DNA of 57,613 nucleotides from Spirochaetaceae bacterium (GTDB lineage Bacteria > Spirochaetota > Spirochaetia > Treponematales > Rectinemataceae). Both the position numbers and the translations under genes were made by a program. The notes below the pieces were generated by a model that saw only the letters and a program-made list of their open reading frames with translations, made no database searches and was not told the origin of the DNA. Of the stretch, positions 16,655 through 25,815 are shown one piece after another (within the stretch, counting starts at the first letter, position 1; the number at the start of each line of letters is the position of its first letter). The stretch spans positions 1-57,613 of the forward strand of contig JANXYQ010000133.1 of assembly GCA_025355995.1 (NCBI GenBank), read 5' to 3'.

Positions 16655-18303
16655 CCCAGCGCCTTCTCGATCAGCTCCAGGATCGCCGGCATGAGCTGCT
16701 TCTTCCGCGAAAGCATGTCCTTGAGGACGTAGACGCCTTCGCCCTCGAGCGGGTAGTTCACGAAGGCCAGGAAGTCCTTGCCCGCGTCGATGAAGAGGAG
16801 GCTCACCAGCTCCGTGACGTCGGTCACCATCAGGGCCGAGAGATAGTAGCCCTTCTCCCCCCGGATTCCGGCCAGGGCCGCAAGGATGTCGCCGCGCTTC
16901 TCCATCACGAGGGCTGTGTCCGAAACCTCGATCTGGCTCACGCTGAGCTTCAATCCCTGCGCCTCGTACTCCTTGAGGTCCTGGCGCACGATCTCCGAGG
17001 CCGGCTTGCTCGCCGCCCTCGACGCGGATTGCATGATGGCCGTCCCCAGCTCGCCTATCTCGAGGTCGGCTATGTTGGCCAGGTATTCGGCCTCGTCGCG
17101 GTCGACCTCCGTCGTCGTCGCGGAGCGGAGGATGAGCGTATCGGAGAGGATCCCGCAGAGCAGTATCGATGCGACATCCTTCGGGATGGGCACGCGCTGA
17201 TCGCGGTACATGCCCGTTATCATCGTGCTCGTCGAGCCGACCACCCGGTTGATGAAGGTGATCGGGTACTTGGTCGAGAAGGAGCCGAGCCGATGATGGT
17301 CTATGACTTCGAGTATCCGGTAATTCTCGATGCCCTCGACCGCCTGGCCGAACTCGTTGTGGTCGACCATGATCACCTCGACGCTCGGCTCCCTGAGGAG
17401 GTCCCCCTCGCGGAGCAGGCCGATCACCCGCTCGTCGTCGTCGACCACGGCGGCCGAACGGCTGGCCGAGGCGGCGAGGATCTTCTTCGCGTCCCGCACC
17501 CTCTGGCCCCGATGGATGGGCTTGGCCTCCGAGTCTCCCATCGCGCGGACGGGCGTGGAATAGAGGACGAGGAGGGAGGTGCTGGAGGTATCGTAGGGCG
17601 ATACGAGCACGGAGATGCGCCTCTCCTCCGCGAGGGCGCGCAGCTCCTTCGAGACGACGAATCCGTTGGTGACGATGAGGACGCGGACCCCGACCTCGAG
17701 GGCCAGGGCGTGCACGTCCGCGCGGTCCCCGACCAGCAGGATCTTGTTGGACGCGCTCTCGGCCTCCAGCACGGCCCGCACCGAAGCCGTGTCGTTCGCC
17801 GCGACGATCATGTTGGCCTTGAACACCTCGCCCTCGTCGAAGGACGACAGGACCTGGGCCTTGATCGTCTTGACGAGGTGGCCGACGCTGGTCGAGATGA
17901 CCGCTTTCTTGCGCGGGTTGATCTTGGCCAGGAGGTTCTGCGCGAAGGAGCCGTAGTGCAGGAGGGAGACGTAGCGCCCCTCCGCGTCGACGATCGGAAG
18001 GGCCTCGTCGTCGCCTTCGCCGAGGCGCACTAGGGCCTCCCAGAGAGGGGTATCGGACCGGACCGACCGCGCCTCGCCGGAGAGGAAGTACTCGACCTTC
18101 GGCACGAGGTCGGGGATGAGCTCGGGCGGCTCGATGCCGAAACGGTCGAAGATGTACTCGGTCTGCGGGTTCACGGAGCCGGCCCGAGCCGCGCGGGCTT
18201 CCGGCATCCCCGTCGCCCGCTTGAGGGCGGCGTAGGCTACGGCGGCCACCACCGAATCGGTGTCGGGATTCCTATGGCCTATCACGAAGACGATCTTATC
18301 CAT
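16651..18303 (-). CDS. ppaC: Family II Mn-dependent inorganic pyrophosphatase with CBS and DRTGG domains
   Basis: A 550-residue regulated pyrophosphatase that hydrolyses PPi to phosphate. The N-terminal DHH catalytic motifs are GHRNPDTDS (9-17), VDHNE and IDHHRLGSF, and the DHHA2 domain at the C-terminus has the SKPASEIVRQDLKEY stretch. Inserted between the first motif and the rest are a CBS domain, a DRTGG-type domain and a second CBS domain (about residues 65-300), the arrangement of nucleotide-regulated clostridial enzymes inhibited by AMP/ADP. Start ATG 18303 is the MDKIVFVIGHRN methionine; the much longer upstream frame is only the antisense of the GH36 gene. Confidence 0.93.
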   Translation of the reverse strand: MDKIVFVIGHRNPDTDSVVAAVAYAALKRATGMPEARAARAGSVNPQTEYIFDRFGIEPPELIPDLVPKVEYFLSGEARSVRSDTPLWEALVRLGEGDDEALPIVDAEGRYVSLLHYGSFAQNLLAKINPRKKAVISTSVGHLVKTIKAQVLSSFDEGEVFKANMIVAANDTASVRAVLEAESASNKILLVGDRADVHALALEVGVRVLIVTNGFVVSKELRALAEERRISVLVSPYDTSSTSLLVLYSTPVRAMGDSEAKPIHRGQRVRDAKKILAASASRSAAVVDDDERVIGLLREGDLLREPSVEVIMVDHNEFGQAVEGIENYRILEVIDHHRLGSFSTKYPITFINRVVGSTSTMITGMYRDQRVPIPKDVASILLCGILSDTLILRSATTTEVDRDEAEYLANIADLEIGELGTAIMQSASRAASKPASEIVRQDLKEYEAQGLKLSVSQIEVSDTALVMEKRGDILAALAGIRGEKGYYLSALMVTDVTELVSLLFIDAGKDFLAFVNYPLEGEGVYVLKDMLSRKKQLMPAILELIEKALG

Positions 18304-18311
18304 GGCAACCC

Positions 18312-20138
18312 TCACGTTTCGAAAAGGGAGATCGAGCGCGGCCTGAAGGCCAGAGCGCCCTCGACCGCGTCGGCGCGGAGCACGAGCGCGGCGGACCGGT
18401 CGTAGCCCGCTGCCTTCCAGGGCTTCCCCGAGAGGTTCGCGACGCCCCTGACCCGGCCGTTCTCGCTGAAGATGGAGTATACGTCCCTTGCGATCCGCTG
18501 CGCCCCGTAGCGCCGGCCGGCCAGGGCGTCGAAGAGCCCGACGATGCGCGCCGTGAAAGCGGATTCCTCGGGATCGCCGTAGTCGTGCGGGTCGTCCGAG
18601 AACATGATCTGCGAGGCCAGCATCAGGTCGACGAGGGCGACGAGCTCCTTTTCCGCCTCGCTTAGGCCCATCCGCCTCGTCCTGCAGAAGACCACGTCGG
18701 GGTCGTTGACGAAGACCGTCCCGTCCAGCAGCGAGCGGCCGATCGTGTGCGTCAGGTTCGCGTAGGCCGCCGGCCGGCCCTGGTGCCGCACGACGCTCTT
18801 CAGCAGGCCGTCCTCCCATTTCTCCTTCGTATCGGCGCCTATGCGCATGAGGGGGAAGTGGCGGAACGAGGGCTCGAGAGGGGCGCCGCAGCCGAGGTAC
18901 GCCACCCCTAGCCCCCGCGAGTTCCTTGTCCGAGACGTTAGGCGACGCATAAGCCTGTCGTAATGCCGGTAGGCGGCGCCCCCCTCCCGCCGGGCGCCCT
19001 CTATGAAACCCGCGTACAGGAAGTCGAGCTTGAGGTAGCGGTAGCCCCAGTCCTCGACGAGGGTATCGAAAATCCCCGCCAGGTAGTCCTCCACCTCGGG
19101 GATGGAGATGTCGAGGCAATAGAACACGCCGTCCCAGCCAGGGTTGAGGCCCGCGGGAACCGGCCTGCCGAGGCCGTCCCTCAGCAGCCATTCGGGCCTT
19201 TCGCGGAAGATCGCGCAGCCCCTCGTGGCCAGGAGCGGGGCGATCCAGATACCGGGTATCATGCCCTTCGCCTCGATCTCCTCGGCGAAGGCCTTCATGC
19301 CCCTCGGGAATTTCACTGGATCGGGCTCCCAGCGGCCCACCGCCCTCTCCCATCCGTCGTCGATCTGGAACACGGTCGGCTTGCCTCTCCGCAGGTAATA
19401 GGAATTTATCAGGTTGTCGTTGGAGGAGATCGACTCGAGGTCACGGGCGATGATCCCATCGTCGATTTTCGTATAATGGTTGTACCAGGACTCGTAGCCG
19501 CCCGGCACCAGGGAACCGCTCGACCCGAGGAAGGCCAGGCGATCGAAGTGGCCGTAGGCGCCGAAGGCTTCGCGCAGCGCGTCCTTGGCCTCGAAGTAGC
19601 CCTCGCGGTAGAAGCAGCGAATCTCCGCGACGAGCTCGCCCGCCGCGAACCTTGCGCCCTCGGCGCCCAGCTCCGCCCGAAGCCCCAGCGTTTCTCGGTC
19701 GATCCGGAAGGAGACCGGCGGCGTCGCGCGCTCCGGCGAGCCCACCGACGCGACTACGAGCCGGCCCTCGCCCGCGCGGACGAAGGACAGGAATCGGGAG
19801 AGCACTTCTCCCCGCGCCTCGCGCGGGCCCGGGCCGTCGGTGTAGACGTTGATGTTGGGCACGATCCGCGCCCGCGGGATGCGCTCGCCCGCCGAGAGCT
19901 CGCCGCCGAAGCACCAGGATTGCCAGCCGTTGGAGAATATCGTGCGGCCGCGGGCGTCGGCGAAGGCCTCCCGCGCGGGCGACGGTGTGCCTGCGAGCTC
20001 GCAAAGCTCGCTGAAGCCGGCCTCGAAGAGCGGCGCCGCGCCCTCGCCTAGGGCCGTTTCCGCGCTTGCCGAGAAACGCAGGGACTTTTGCCCGTCGCGA
20101 TCCTCGATCGACGCGCTAAACCTCGGGTCGACTTTCAT
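18312..20138 (-). CDS. GH36 alpha-galactosidase
   Basis: A 608-residue cytoplasmic enzyme of glycoside hydrolase family 36, expected to remove terminal alpha-galactosyl units from raffinose-type sugars or galactosides. Motifs are WYNHYTKIDDG, FQIDDGWERAVGRWEPD, GIWIAPL, the nucleophile Asp372 (YLKLDFLYA) and the probable acid/base Asp436 (RIGADTKEKW). ATG 20138 was chosen because CGGAGG stands 6 bases before it; an upstream TTG (20156) has no such site. It is 8 bases upstream of the pyrophosphatase gene on the same strand and diverges from pth across about 80 bases. Confidence 0.9.
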   Translation of the reverse strand: MKVDPRFSASIEDRDGQKSLRFSASAETALGEGAAPLFEAGFSELCELAGTPSPAREAFADARGRTIFSNGWQSWCFGGELSAGERIPRARIVPNINVYTDGPGPREARGEVLSRFLSFVRAGEGRLVVASVGSPERATPPVSFRIDRETLGLRAELGAEGARFAAGELVAEIRCFYREGYFEAKDALREAFGAYGHFDRLAFLGSSGSLVPGGYESWYNHYTKIDDGIIARDLESISSNDNLINSYYLRRGKPTVFQIDDGWERAVGRWEPDPVKFPRGMKAFAEEIEAKGMIPGIWIAPLLATRGCAIFRERPEWLLRDGLGRPVPAGLNPGWDGVFYCLDISIPEVEDYLAGIFDTLVEDWGYRYLKLDFLYAGFIEGARREGGAAYRHYDRLMRRLTSRTRNSRGLGVAYLGCGAPLEPSFRHFPLMRIGADTKEKWEDGLLKSVVRHQGRPAAYANLTHTIGRSLLDGTVFVNDPDVVFCRTRRMGLSEAEKELVALVDLMLASQIMFSDDPHDYGDPEESAFTARIVGLFDALAGRRYGAQRIARDVYSIFSENGRVRGVANLSGKPWKAAGYDRSAALVLRADAVEGALAFRPRSISLFET

Positions 20139-20219
20139 GGTATCCTCCGAGTACAAGACCCCGAGCGGAAAGTGTACTATCGCGCGGGCCTGGGGTCAAA
20201 CGGCAGGCGGGGACGAGAC

Positions 20220-20792
20220 GTGATCAGGCTATACGCATTCTTGGGCAACTACGGCCGCGAGTACTCCGGCAACCGCCACAACGTGTCCTGGCAATTCCTG
20301 GAGGCTCTGCCCTTCTACGGCGAGCTCCGCTGGGAGCGCAAGTTCAAGGGCCGCTACGCGACGCGTGAGACCGAGGCCGGGCGCACCTGGATACTCATGC
20401 CCGAGACCTTCATGAACCTCTCCGGCGACTCGGCCGCGGAGCTCATGCGCTTCTTCCAGATCGCCCCGGCCGAGCTCCTCGCCGTCCACGACGAGCTCGA
20501 GCTGCCCTTCGGCTCCTTCGGCCTCAAGCTCGGCGGGGGCCTGGGCGGCCACAACGGCCTGCGCTCCCTCGAGGCCCGGCTCGGCACCCGAGACTATGCC
20601 CGCCTGCGCATCGGCATAGGCCGACCCGACCACCCGGACATCGCCGGCTACGTGCTCTCCGACTTCACTCGAGACGAGCGCGAGATCCTCGGGGCTTCGG
20701 TCTTCCCCGCCGCGGCCAAGGTCCTCGAGGCTTGCGCGGGCGAGGGCTTCGAGAAGGCGCTCGCGAAGAATCAGAAGGTGAAGGCTATATAG
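20220..20792 (+). CDS. pth: Peptidyl-tRNA hydrolase
   Basis: A 190-residue enzyme that frees tRNA from stalled peptidyl-tRNA, close to the usual length. The catalytic His20 is in GNRHNVSW, with MNLSG (65-69) and Asp91 in VHDELELPFG, followed by KLGGGLGGHNGLRS. GTG 20220 is the best start because the LYAFLGNYG strand begins immediately after it; the frame upstream is open to 20088 but overlaps the divergent GH36 gene. The 3' end runs into a remnant of an HNH-type gene read in another frame. Confidence 0.93.
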   Translation: MIRLYAFLGNYGREYSGNRHNVSWQFLEALPFYGELRWERKFKGRYATRETEAGRTWILMPETFMNLSGDSAAELMRFFQIAPAELLAVHDELELPFGSFGLKLGGGLGGHNGLRSLEARLGTRDYARLRIGIGRPDHPDIAGYVLSDFTRDEREILGASVFPAAAKVLEACAGEGFEKALAKNQKVKAI

Positions 20793-20935
20793 AGGGGGAG
20801 CGCGTCACCCTCAAGGGCATGGCGGGCATCTGGTTCCCGCGCGGATTCCGCCGGCCCATCTCCATTTCCACCGCCTTGAATGGTCCCTACCGACTCGATG
20901 ACATCGGCGAGGACGGCCTACTCGCCTATGCTTAG
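20783..20935 (+). pseudogene. Remnant of an HNH-endonuclease-type gene
   Basis: About 50 residues (YIEGERVTLKGMAGIWFPRG ... GPYRLDDIGEDGLLAYA) resemble the segment that precedes the HNH nuclease domain in a widespread family of predicted restriction-like endonucleases, where EDGLLxYxYRGTDP would follow. Here a stop comes right after LLAYA, there is no upstream start before it overlaps pth, and no HNH motif follows. It reads as a fragment left by deletion. The family match is from memory of its characteristic motifs and is moderate. Confidence 0.45.
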
Positions 20936-21187
20936 GGAGATTCGCGGGATTCCTCAGCGCTTCTTGATCGCTCCCCCATTCGTGCAAACAGACGCCGCCA
21001 GCCGGGCAGCCAAAGAAGTAGGTCGCCTCGGCCGGAAGTCCCGTTTCAGCGAGTTCGCGGCCGGCGGCAGCCTGGATATGCGGTAGCTTGTCTTCTATTT
21101 CGGTGACCGCGATCCCTACCGCGCGGTGCCCGAATGGAGCGCCTGGCAGCTTCGCGCGCGTAGGGATATCATGGAGGCAGGGAAACT
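20936..21187 (+). other. Non-coding or decayed stretch between HNH remnant and Uma2 gene
   Basis: A frame opening at 20880 runs to a TAG at 21084-21086 and then continues open in the same frame (LVFYFGDRDPYRAVPEW ...) to a TAA that overlaps the start region of the Uma2 gene. Neither part matches a family I recognise. Codon composition stays coding-like, which suggests a decayed gene rather than a regulatory spacer. No promoter or tRNA was seen. Confidence 0.35.
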
Positions 21188-21729
21188 ATGGCTGATCCCG
21201 CGTTAAACCTGGATGATCGTTTCACCTATGGCCAGTACAAGAATTGGCCGAGGACCGGCACTGGGAGCTCATAGACGGAGAGGCTTGGGCGATGGCGGGG
21301 GCGGGAACCCGGCACCAAGAGCTCGTCGGCAGGGTCCTTCTGGCGCCCTACGATGTCCTTTTCCCGAAGGGCGACGAGGACGAGGTCCCTGCGGTCGTCC
21401 AGCCCGACCTCGTGGTGTTCTACGACCCCTCCAAGATCCGGGCCGCCAACGCCCGAGGTGCCCCCGATCTCCTCGTCGAGATCCTCTCGCCCTCCACCTC
21501 CCGCAAGGACCTGAATGAGAAATTCCCCCTCTACGAGCGCCATGGTGTCCGCGAGTATTGGGTGGTCGATCCCTGGGCCAGGACCGTCTGCGTCTTCAGG
21601 CCTGCCGCGAAAAACCGCTTCGATCGAGGCGAGCTCCATGAAGCGTCGATGAGCGCGACGACGGTCGCGTCGAGGGTGCTCGATGGTCTGGCCATCGATT
21701 TGGGGGCGCTGTTCTCGGGATTGGAGTGA
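21188..21729 (+). pseudogene. Uma2-family (DUF820) endonuclease, frameshifted near N-terminus
   Basis: ATG 21188, preceded by GGAGG, gives MADPALNLDDRFTYGQYKNWP, the usual start of Uma2 proteins. Near base 21247 the family match moves to another frame (EDRHWELIDGEAWAMAG). One missing base in GGCCGAGG would restore a continuous protein of about 180 residues. The remainder is a complete Uma2 domain of the restriction-endonuclease-like fold: GTRHQELVG, VQPDLVVF with the catalytic Asp, PDLLVEILSPSTSRKDLNEK with Glu and Lys, and YWVVDP. A TTG at 21244 could still start a shorter product. Uma2 genes are commonly mobile and multicopy, and their role is unknown. Confidence 0.7.
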
Positions 21730-21826
21730 CACTCGATCCTGATCGGCGAATCGGGCTACGCCGGGTGGACCGCGCGCCACGGACGAGGCTGCCGGATAGG
21801 CGGGCGGCTAAAATCTTCGCTGTCGC

Positions 21827-22552
21827 TTAAAAGAAAAGCCGTATCCCTCCCGACACCGCGAGGATTTGGGCTAGGATGTTGAAAGCCTGCTGCGGAATCC
21901 GCCTCATCACCAGCACGCCGACGAGGCTGCCGCCCAGGACCAGGGGCAGGAGGGCCAGGTCTATCCCGAGGGTGGACCAGGTGACCAGTCCCAGGGCGAT
22001 GCTGAAGGGCATCTTGAACAGATTGATGACGAAATAGAACCAGGCCCCGGTGCCGATGAACTCCTCCTTGGACAATCCCATCGAGAGGAGGTAGATGGTC
22101 ATCACGGGACCTGCGGCGTTGGCAATCATGGTGAAGACCCCTGCCAGTATCCCGATGACAGCGGCCAGAACGTGGCTCTCGGCGCGAAGCTCGACCTTGG
22201 CCGCTCGGCGGAAGAGATCCAGCGCGACTATCGCGAGTATCATCGCGCCGAGGAGGGACTTGAATACGGCGTCGCTCAGCATCCCCATCAAGAAATAGCC
22301 CGCGATTATGCCGAGCGCGGTCCAAGGCAGGACGCGGGCGAGCCTCGGCCACAAGGCCCTGCGCCGCCAATAGGCGACGGCGACGAAGTCGCCCTCGATG
22401 AGCACCGGGAGTATGAATCCTGTCGAGGCGCGCGCGGGCATGGCCATGGCGGCCAGGGCCGGGATCAGGATGCTCACGCCGGGCACGCCTGATTTCGAGA
22501 AGCCCGTGACGAAGGCCGCGCCGCAGATCTCCGCGATCCCTGCCGCGTTCAT
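21827..22552 (-). CDS. TauE/SafE-family sulfite/organic-anion exporter
   Basis: A 241-residue inner-membrane protein with about eight hydrophobic helices. The FVTGFSKSGVPGVSILIPALA start and the IANAAGPVMTIYLLSMGLSKEEFIGTGAW repeat are characteristic of the TauE/SafE (DUF81) family, whose members move sulfite, sulfoacetate or related anions. The substrate cannot be read here. The start lies one base beyond the stop of the MFS gene upstream, so the two are probably cotranscribed. Confidence 0.9.
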   Translation of the reverse strand: MNAAGIAEICGAAFVTGFSKSGVPGVSILIPALAAMAMPARASTGFILPVLIEGDFVAVAYWRRRALWPRLARVLPWTALGIIAGYFLMGMLSDAVFKSLLGAMILAIVALDLFRRAAKVELRAESHVLAAVIGILAGVFTMIANAAGPVMTIYLLSMGLSKEEFIGTGAWFYFVINLFKMPFSIALGLVTWSTLGIDLALLPLVLGGSLVGVLVMRRIPQQAFNILAQILAVSGGIRLFF

Positions 22553-22553
22553 C

Positions 22554-23972
22554 CTACGCTTCCTCGCGGCGCCGAGCCCGCGCCACCGTTAGCGCGATGG
22601 AGACGAGGAGGAGGGCCGCGGCCGAGAGGAAGACCACGCGCATGCCGCCGATGAAGGCATCCGGCCGGTCGGGCACGAAGCCCTCGACCTTCATGCCCAG
22701 CTTGGAGCTCATCGCGCCGTAGAGGATGCTCACCGCGAAGGCTATGCCCGTCACCATGCCCATGTTCCTCGCGAGGGCGTTGATGCTGCCCGCTATGCCC
22801 AGCTTGTCCCTCGGGGCGTGGGCCATGATCAGCTTCGTGTTGGGCGAGCCGAAGACGCCGCCGCCGATGCCGAAGAGGGCCAGGGAGCCGGCCACGGCGA
22901 GGGGGCTGGAGCCGAGCCCCAGGAGGCTCATGAGGGCTATGGCGACCAGCTCGATCGCGAGCCCCGCCACGGTGAGCAGCTCGGCCCCGACCTTGTCGGA
23001 GAGGTAGCCGCTCAGGGGGGCGATCAGTCCGCTGCCCAGGGGCGAGGCGAGGAGCACCAGCCCCGCCGCGGCCGGCGCGAGCTTGAGCACGTCCTGCAGG
23101 TAGAAGGGCTGGACGATCGTGACGCAGAAGGTCGACACGAAGACCAGGAGGACGCAGAGCACGCTGACCGAGAAACGCCCCGAGCGGAAGATCGACAGGT
23201 CGATCATGGGGTCGGGGACCCTCCGCTCGTGGCGGAGGAAGAGAAGGAAGAGGAGGACCGAAAGCCCGAGGGAGCCGAGTATCGGGCCTGAGGCCCAGCC
23301 CAGGGCCTGCCCGCTCAGCAGGAAAAAGAAGAGACAGACTATGAAGCCGCCGAAGAGAGCCGAGCCCGCGAGGTCGAATCCGGAAAGGCTTCCCTTGCCC
23401 TCCTCGCTGGGTATCATGATCCCGCCGGCGACGAAGGCTAGGAGAGAGATCGGGATATTGATGATGAAAAGCGAGGGCCAGTCCAGGAACTGGACCATGA
23501 TGCCGCCGAGGGGCGGGCCGATCATCGTGCCGATCGCGACCGTCGAGCCCAGGAGCCCCAGGGCCCTGCCTCGCTCGTCGGGGGGGAATATGGAGGCGAT
23601 GATGCCTTGGTTCGAGGACATGTACATCGCGGCGCCGATCGCCTGAAAGGCGCGGGCGGCGATGAGGACGGGCATGTTCCAGGAGAGGGCGCACAGGGCC
23701 GAGCCCGCGCCGAAGACCAGGAAGCCCAGGCGGAAGATCCTCGTCTTGCCGAGGAGGTCGGCGACCTTGCCGAACACGAGCACGAGGGCCGAGATGACGA
23801 TGAGGTAGCTCGAGACCGCCCACTGGGCCCCGTCGATGCCCACGTTAAGGCGCCGCGCGATGGTGGGCAGCGCCACGTTTACGATGCTTCCGTCCAGGCT
23901 GCCCATCAAAGGCGCGAGGAGGATGACGGGCAGGATCCTCCAGCGGTCAGGTCGAGGAAGGTTTTCATTCAT
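22554..23972 (-). CDS. MFS drug-efflux transporter, DHA2 (EmrB/QacA) type
   Basis: A 472-residue major facilitator with the 14-helix layout of DHA2 proton antiporters. Motif D1 is at the N-terminus ([24 protein letters not shown]), motif A follows helix 2 ([17 protein letters not shown]) and motif C-like [21 protein letters not shown] comes later. It likely exports hydrophobic drugs or other toxic compounds, possibly energised alone since no EmrA-type adaptor is adjacent. Gene order with TauE/SafE suggests an export operon. No adjacent TetR or MarR regulator was found. Confidence 0.92.
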   Translation of the reverse strand: MNENLPRPDRWRILPVILLAPLMGSLDGSIVNVALPTIARRLNVGIDGAQWAVSSYLIVISALVLVFGKVADLLGKTRIFRLGFLVFGAGSALCALSWNMPVLIAARAFQAIGAAMYMSSNQGIIASIFPPDERGRALGLLGSTVAIGTMIGPPLGGIMVQFLDWPSLFIINIPISLLAFVAGGIMIPSEEGKGSLSGFDLAGSALFGGFIVCLFFFLLSGQALGWASGPILGSLGLSVLLFLLFLRHERRVPDPMIDLSIFRSGRFSVSVLCVLLVFVSTFCVTIVQPFYLQDVLKLAPAAAGLVLLASPLGSGLIAPLSGYLSDKVGAELLTVAGLAIELVAIALMSLLGLGSSPLAVAGSLALFGIGGGVFGSPNTKLIMAHAPRDKLGIAGSINALARNMGMVTGIAFAVSILYGAMSSKLGMKVEGFVPDRPDAFIGGMRVVFLSAAALLLVSIALTVARARRREEA

Positions 23973-24061
23973 CAGGAGAGGAATCTACGAAGGCGCCCTG
24001 TGCGTGTCAATCGATCGGGGGCTTGCGGTTCGACCCCTTGCGCAAACAGTGGGACGAATAT

Positions 24062-24078
24062 ATTGTACTTATTACAAT
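24062..24078. promoter_or_regulatory. PerR/Fur-like operator: perfect 6-5-6 inverted repeat
   Basis: ATTGTA-CTTAT-TACAAT is a perfect 6-bp inverted repeat around a 5-base spacer. It resembles the PerR box (TTATAAT-N-ATTATAA) in length, symmetry and AT content. It covers the -35 element of the rubrerythrin promoter, and a Fur-family gene follows rubrerythrin, so repression by that regulator is the simple reading. Confidence 0.65.
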
Positions 24079-24090
24079 CCCGTATATACT
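24063..24090 (+). promoter_or_regulatory. Sigma-70-type promoter for rubrerythrin
   Basis: TTGTAC, a 16-base spacer, then TATACT, ending 13 bases before the start codon region. The -35 lies inside the inverted repeat at 24062-24078. AAGGAG at 24093-24098 is the ribosome site for ATG 24104. If this promoter is right the leader is very short (about 7-8 bases). Confidence 0.55.
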
Positions 24091-24103
24091 ACAAGGAGAC
24101 CTC

Positions 24104-24652
24104 ATGAAAACCTTCGTGTGCTCGGTCTGCGGCTACATCTTCGTCGGCGATGTCCCTCCGGCCAACTGCCCCCAATGCAAGGCGCCCGGGGAAAAATTCG
24201 CGGAAAAGGCATCGAGCTCGAACGCCCCCTTCGCCGACGAGCACAGAATCGGCGTCGCCAAGGGCCTCGACGCGGAAGTAGTCCAGGGCCTCCGCGACAA
24301 TTTCAACGGCGAATGCTGCGAAGTCGGAATGTACCTCGCGATGAGCCGGCAGGCCGAGAGAGAGGGTTTCCCGGAGGTCGCCGAGGCGTACAAGCGCTAT
24401 GCCTTCGAGGAGGCCGACCATGCCTCGCGTTTCGCCGAGCTCCTCGGCGAAGTCGTCAACGCCGACACGAAGCTGAACCTGAGCCTCCGCGCCGAGGCCG
24501 AGTTCGGCGCCTGCGAGGGCAAGCTCAAGCTCGCCAAGCGCGCCAAGGAGCTGGGTTACGACGCCATCCACGATACCGTCCACGAGATGTGCAAGGACGA
24601 GGCCCGTCACGGCGCCGGCTTCCGAGGTCTCTTAACACGCTACTTCAAATAA
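24104..24652 (+). CDS. Rubrerythrin with N-terminal rubredoxin domain (reverse rubrerythrin)
   Basis: A 182-residue peroxide-reducing di-iron protein. The order of domains is reversed relative to classical rubrerythrin: the rubredoxin Cys4 site comes first (C6, C9, C22, C25), then a four-helix ferritin-like domain (about 45-180) with carboxylate/His motifs [19 protein letters not shown] and CKDEARHG. In clostridia such proteins reduce H2O2 and O2 with NADH via partner redoxins and are under PerR control. ATG 24104 is chosen for its AAGGAG site; a longer in-frame start at 24023 would place the operator within the coding region. Confidence 0.93.
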   Translation: MKTFVCSVCGYIFVGDVPPANCPQCKAPGEKFAEKASSSNAPFADEHRIGVAKGLDAEVVQGLRDNFNGECCEVGMYLAMSRQAEREGFPEVAEAYKRYAFEEADHASRFAELLGEVVNADTKLNLSLRAEAEFGACEGKLKLAKRAKELGYDAIHDTVHEMCKDEARHGAGFRGLLTRYFK

Positions 24653-24675
24653 GGGATTCGCCAGGGGGAGGGCCG

Positions 24676-25086
24676 ATGGATTCGACCGAACGGCTTAAGG
24701 AAAAGGGGATCCGGCCCTCCCACCAGCGAATACGCATCTACGAGACCCTTGCCTCGACCAAGGCCCACCCCTCGGCCGAGGCGATCTATAAGGAGCTTTC
24801 CGAGGAGCTTCCCACGCTATCCCGCACGACCGTGTACTCGACCCTGGACCTCTTCGCGGAGAAGGGCCTCGCCCAGCGCCTCGCCCTCTCGGGCTCCGAG
24901 CTTCGCTACGACGCCGATATATCGCGGCATGTCCATTTCCGATGCCGGGGCTGCGGTTCCGTTTCCGACCTCGCGGCCGTCCGCGCCCCGGCCCCGCCCG
25001 AAGCCCAGGAGGGCTACGTCGTCGAGTCCTCCCAGTTCTACGCGGAGGGACTCTGCCCGGCCTGTTCAAGCCGCCTCGATCCATAG
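24676..25086 (+). CDS. Fur-family transcriptional regulator, PerR-like
   Basis: A 136-residue repressor with the Fur winged helix (GIRPSHQRIRIYETLASTKAHPSAEAIYKEL, then LSRTTVYSTLDLFAEKGL) and a metal-binding dimerisation domain (HVHFRCRGCGSV; GLCPACSS), including two CXXC pairs that would bind structural zinc. Its place 23 bases after rubrerythrin, whose promoter carries a PerR-like box, makes peroxide sensing more likely than iron or zinc control. An autoregulatory loop follows if the two genes share a transcript. A ribosome site GGGGGAGG precedes the ATG. Confidence 0.9.
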   Translation: MDSTERLKEKGIRPSHQRIRIYETLASTKAHPSAEAIYKELSEELPTLSRTTVYSTLDLFAEKGLAQRLALSGSELRYDADISRHVHFRCRGCGSVSDLAAVRAPAPPEAQEGYVVESSQFYAEGLCPACSSRLDP

Positions 25087-25098
25087 TAATAAGCGGAT

Positions 25099-25815
25099 AT
25101 GGCGCGCATCCTGAAGGTCCAGCATTGGAAGCCCGAGTTCGACTACAACGACGCCGATTATTTCGCGCGGAGGGGCGATTCGACCGAGGATCTCCTCCTC
25201 TTCGCCGGGGAGAAGGCTCCCGACCCTCGAGCCTACGACCTGATAATCGACTACGGCGGCTATATGAGCGCCTACGACGATGCCGGCCATCCATGGATAG
25301 CGACCGAGCTGCGTTTCCTCGAGGATTGCCTGGGGACCGGAACGCCGGTCTTCGGAATTTGCCTTGGCAGCCAGCTCTTGGCGCGGGTCCTCGGCGCCCG
25401 CCTCTACCGCAGCCCCTCCCCCGAGTTCGGCTTCAAGTGGATCGCCCTCAACGCCGCCGGCGCGGCCGATCCCGCCCTCGGTTCCCTAGCCGGCGCTGGC
25501 GGCTCCTTCCTGGCCATCGAGTGGCACAACGACGCCTGGGACCTACCATCGGGCGCCGAGCTCCTCGCCTCGAGCGAGGCCTGGCCCAACCAGGCTTTCA
25601 GGTACGGCCCGCGCGCGCTGGCCATTCAGTTCCACCTCGAGTATACGCAGCCTCATATAGCCAGCATGGTCGCCCTTCCCGGCGAGAGCGAATCGGCGGA
25701 CCCCGAGCGCGAGGACCGGGGCGACTTTTCGGCGCCGGGGCCGCGCTTCGACGAGATCCGTCGCACTATGGAGCGCGTCCTGGACGGGATCCTGGGCAGG
25801 CAGGGCTCGACCTAA
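25099..25815 (+). CDS. Class I glutamine amidotransferase, GMP-synthase-like
   Basis: A 238-residue stand-alone type 1 amidotransferase domain. The nucleophile is in FGICLGSQ, and the catalytic His/Glu pair is in IQFHLEYT. WHNDAWDLPSGAELLASSE matches the substrate-side segment of the GuaA-like COG0518 group. Members include gamma-glutamyl-polyamine or glutathione hydrolases as well as uncharacterised proteins, so substrate is open. It starts 12 bases after the Fur gene and may be part of the same transcript. Confidence 0.85.
   Translation: MARILKVQHWKPEFDYNDADYFARRGDSTEDLLLFAGEKAPDPRAYDLIIDYGGYMSAYDDAGHPWIATELRFLEDCLGTGTPVFGICLGSQLLARVLGARLYRSPSPEFGFKWIALNAAGAADPALGSLAGAGGSFLAIEWHNDAWDLPSGAELLASSEAWPNQAFRYGPRALAIQFHLEYTQPHIASMVALPGESESADPEREDRGDFSAPGPRFDEIRRTMERVLDGILGRQGST

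Noticed and set aside
18304-19353. 350-codon upstream extension of the pyrophosphatase frame
   Set aside because: It lies within the GH36 gene in another frame and has no motif. The conserved protein starts at the ATG for MDKIVFVIGHRN.
22549-23823. 424-codon frame overlapping the MFS transporter
   Set aside because: Arg/His/Pro-rich translation with no hydrophobic pattern. The DHA2 transporter frame has clear MFS motifs.
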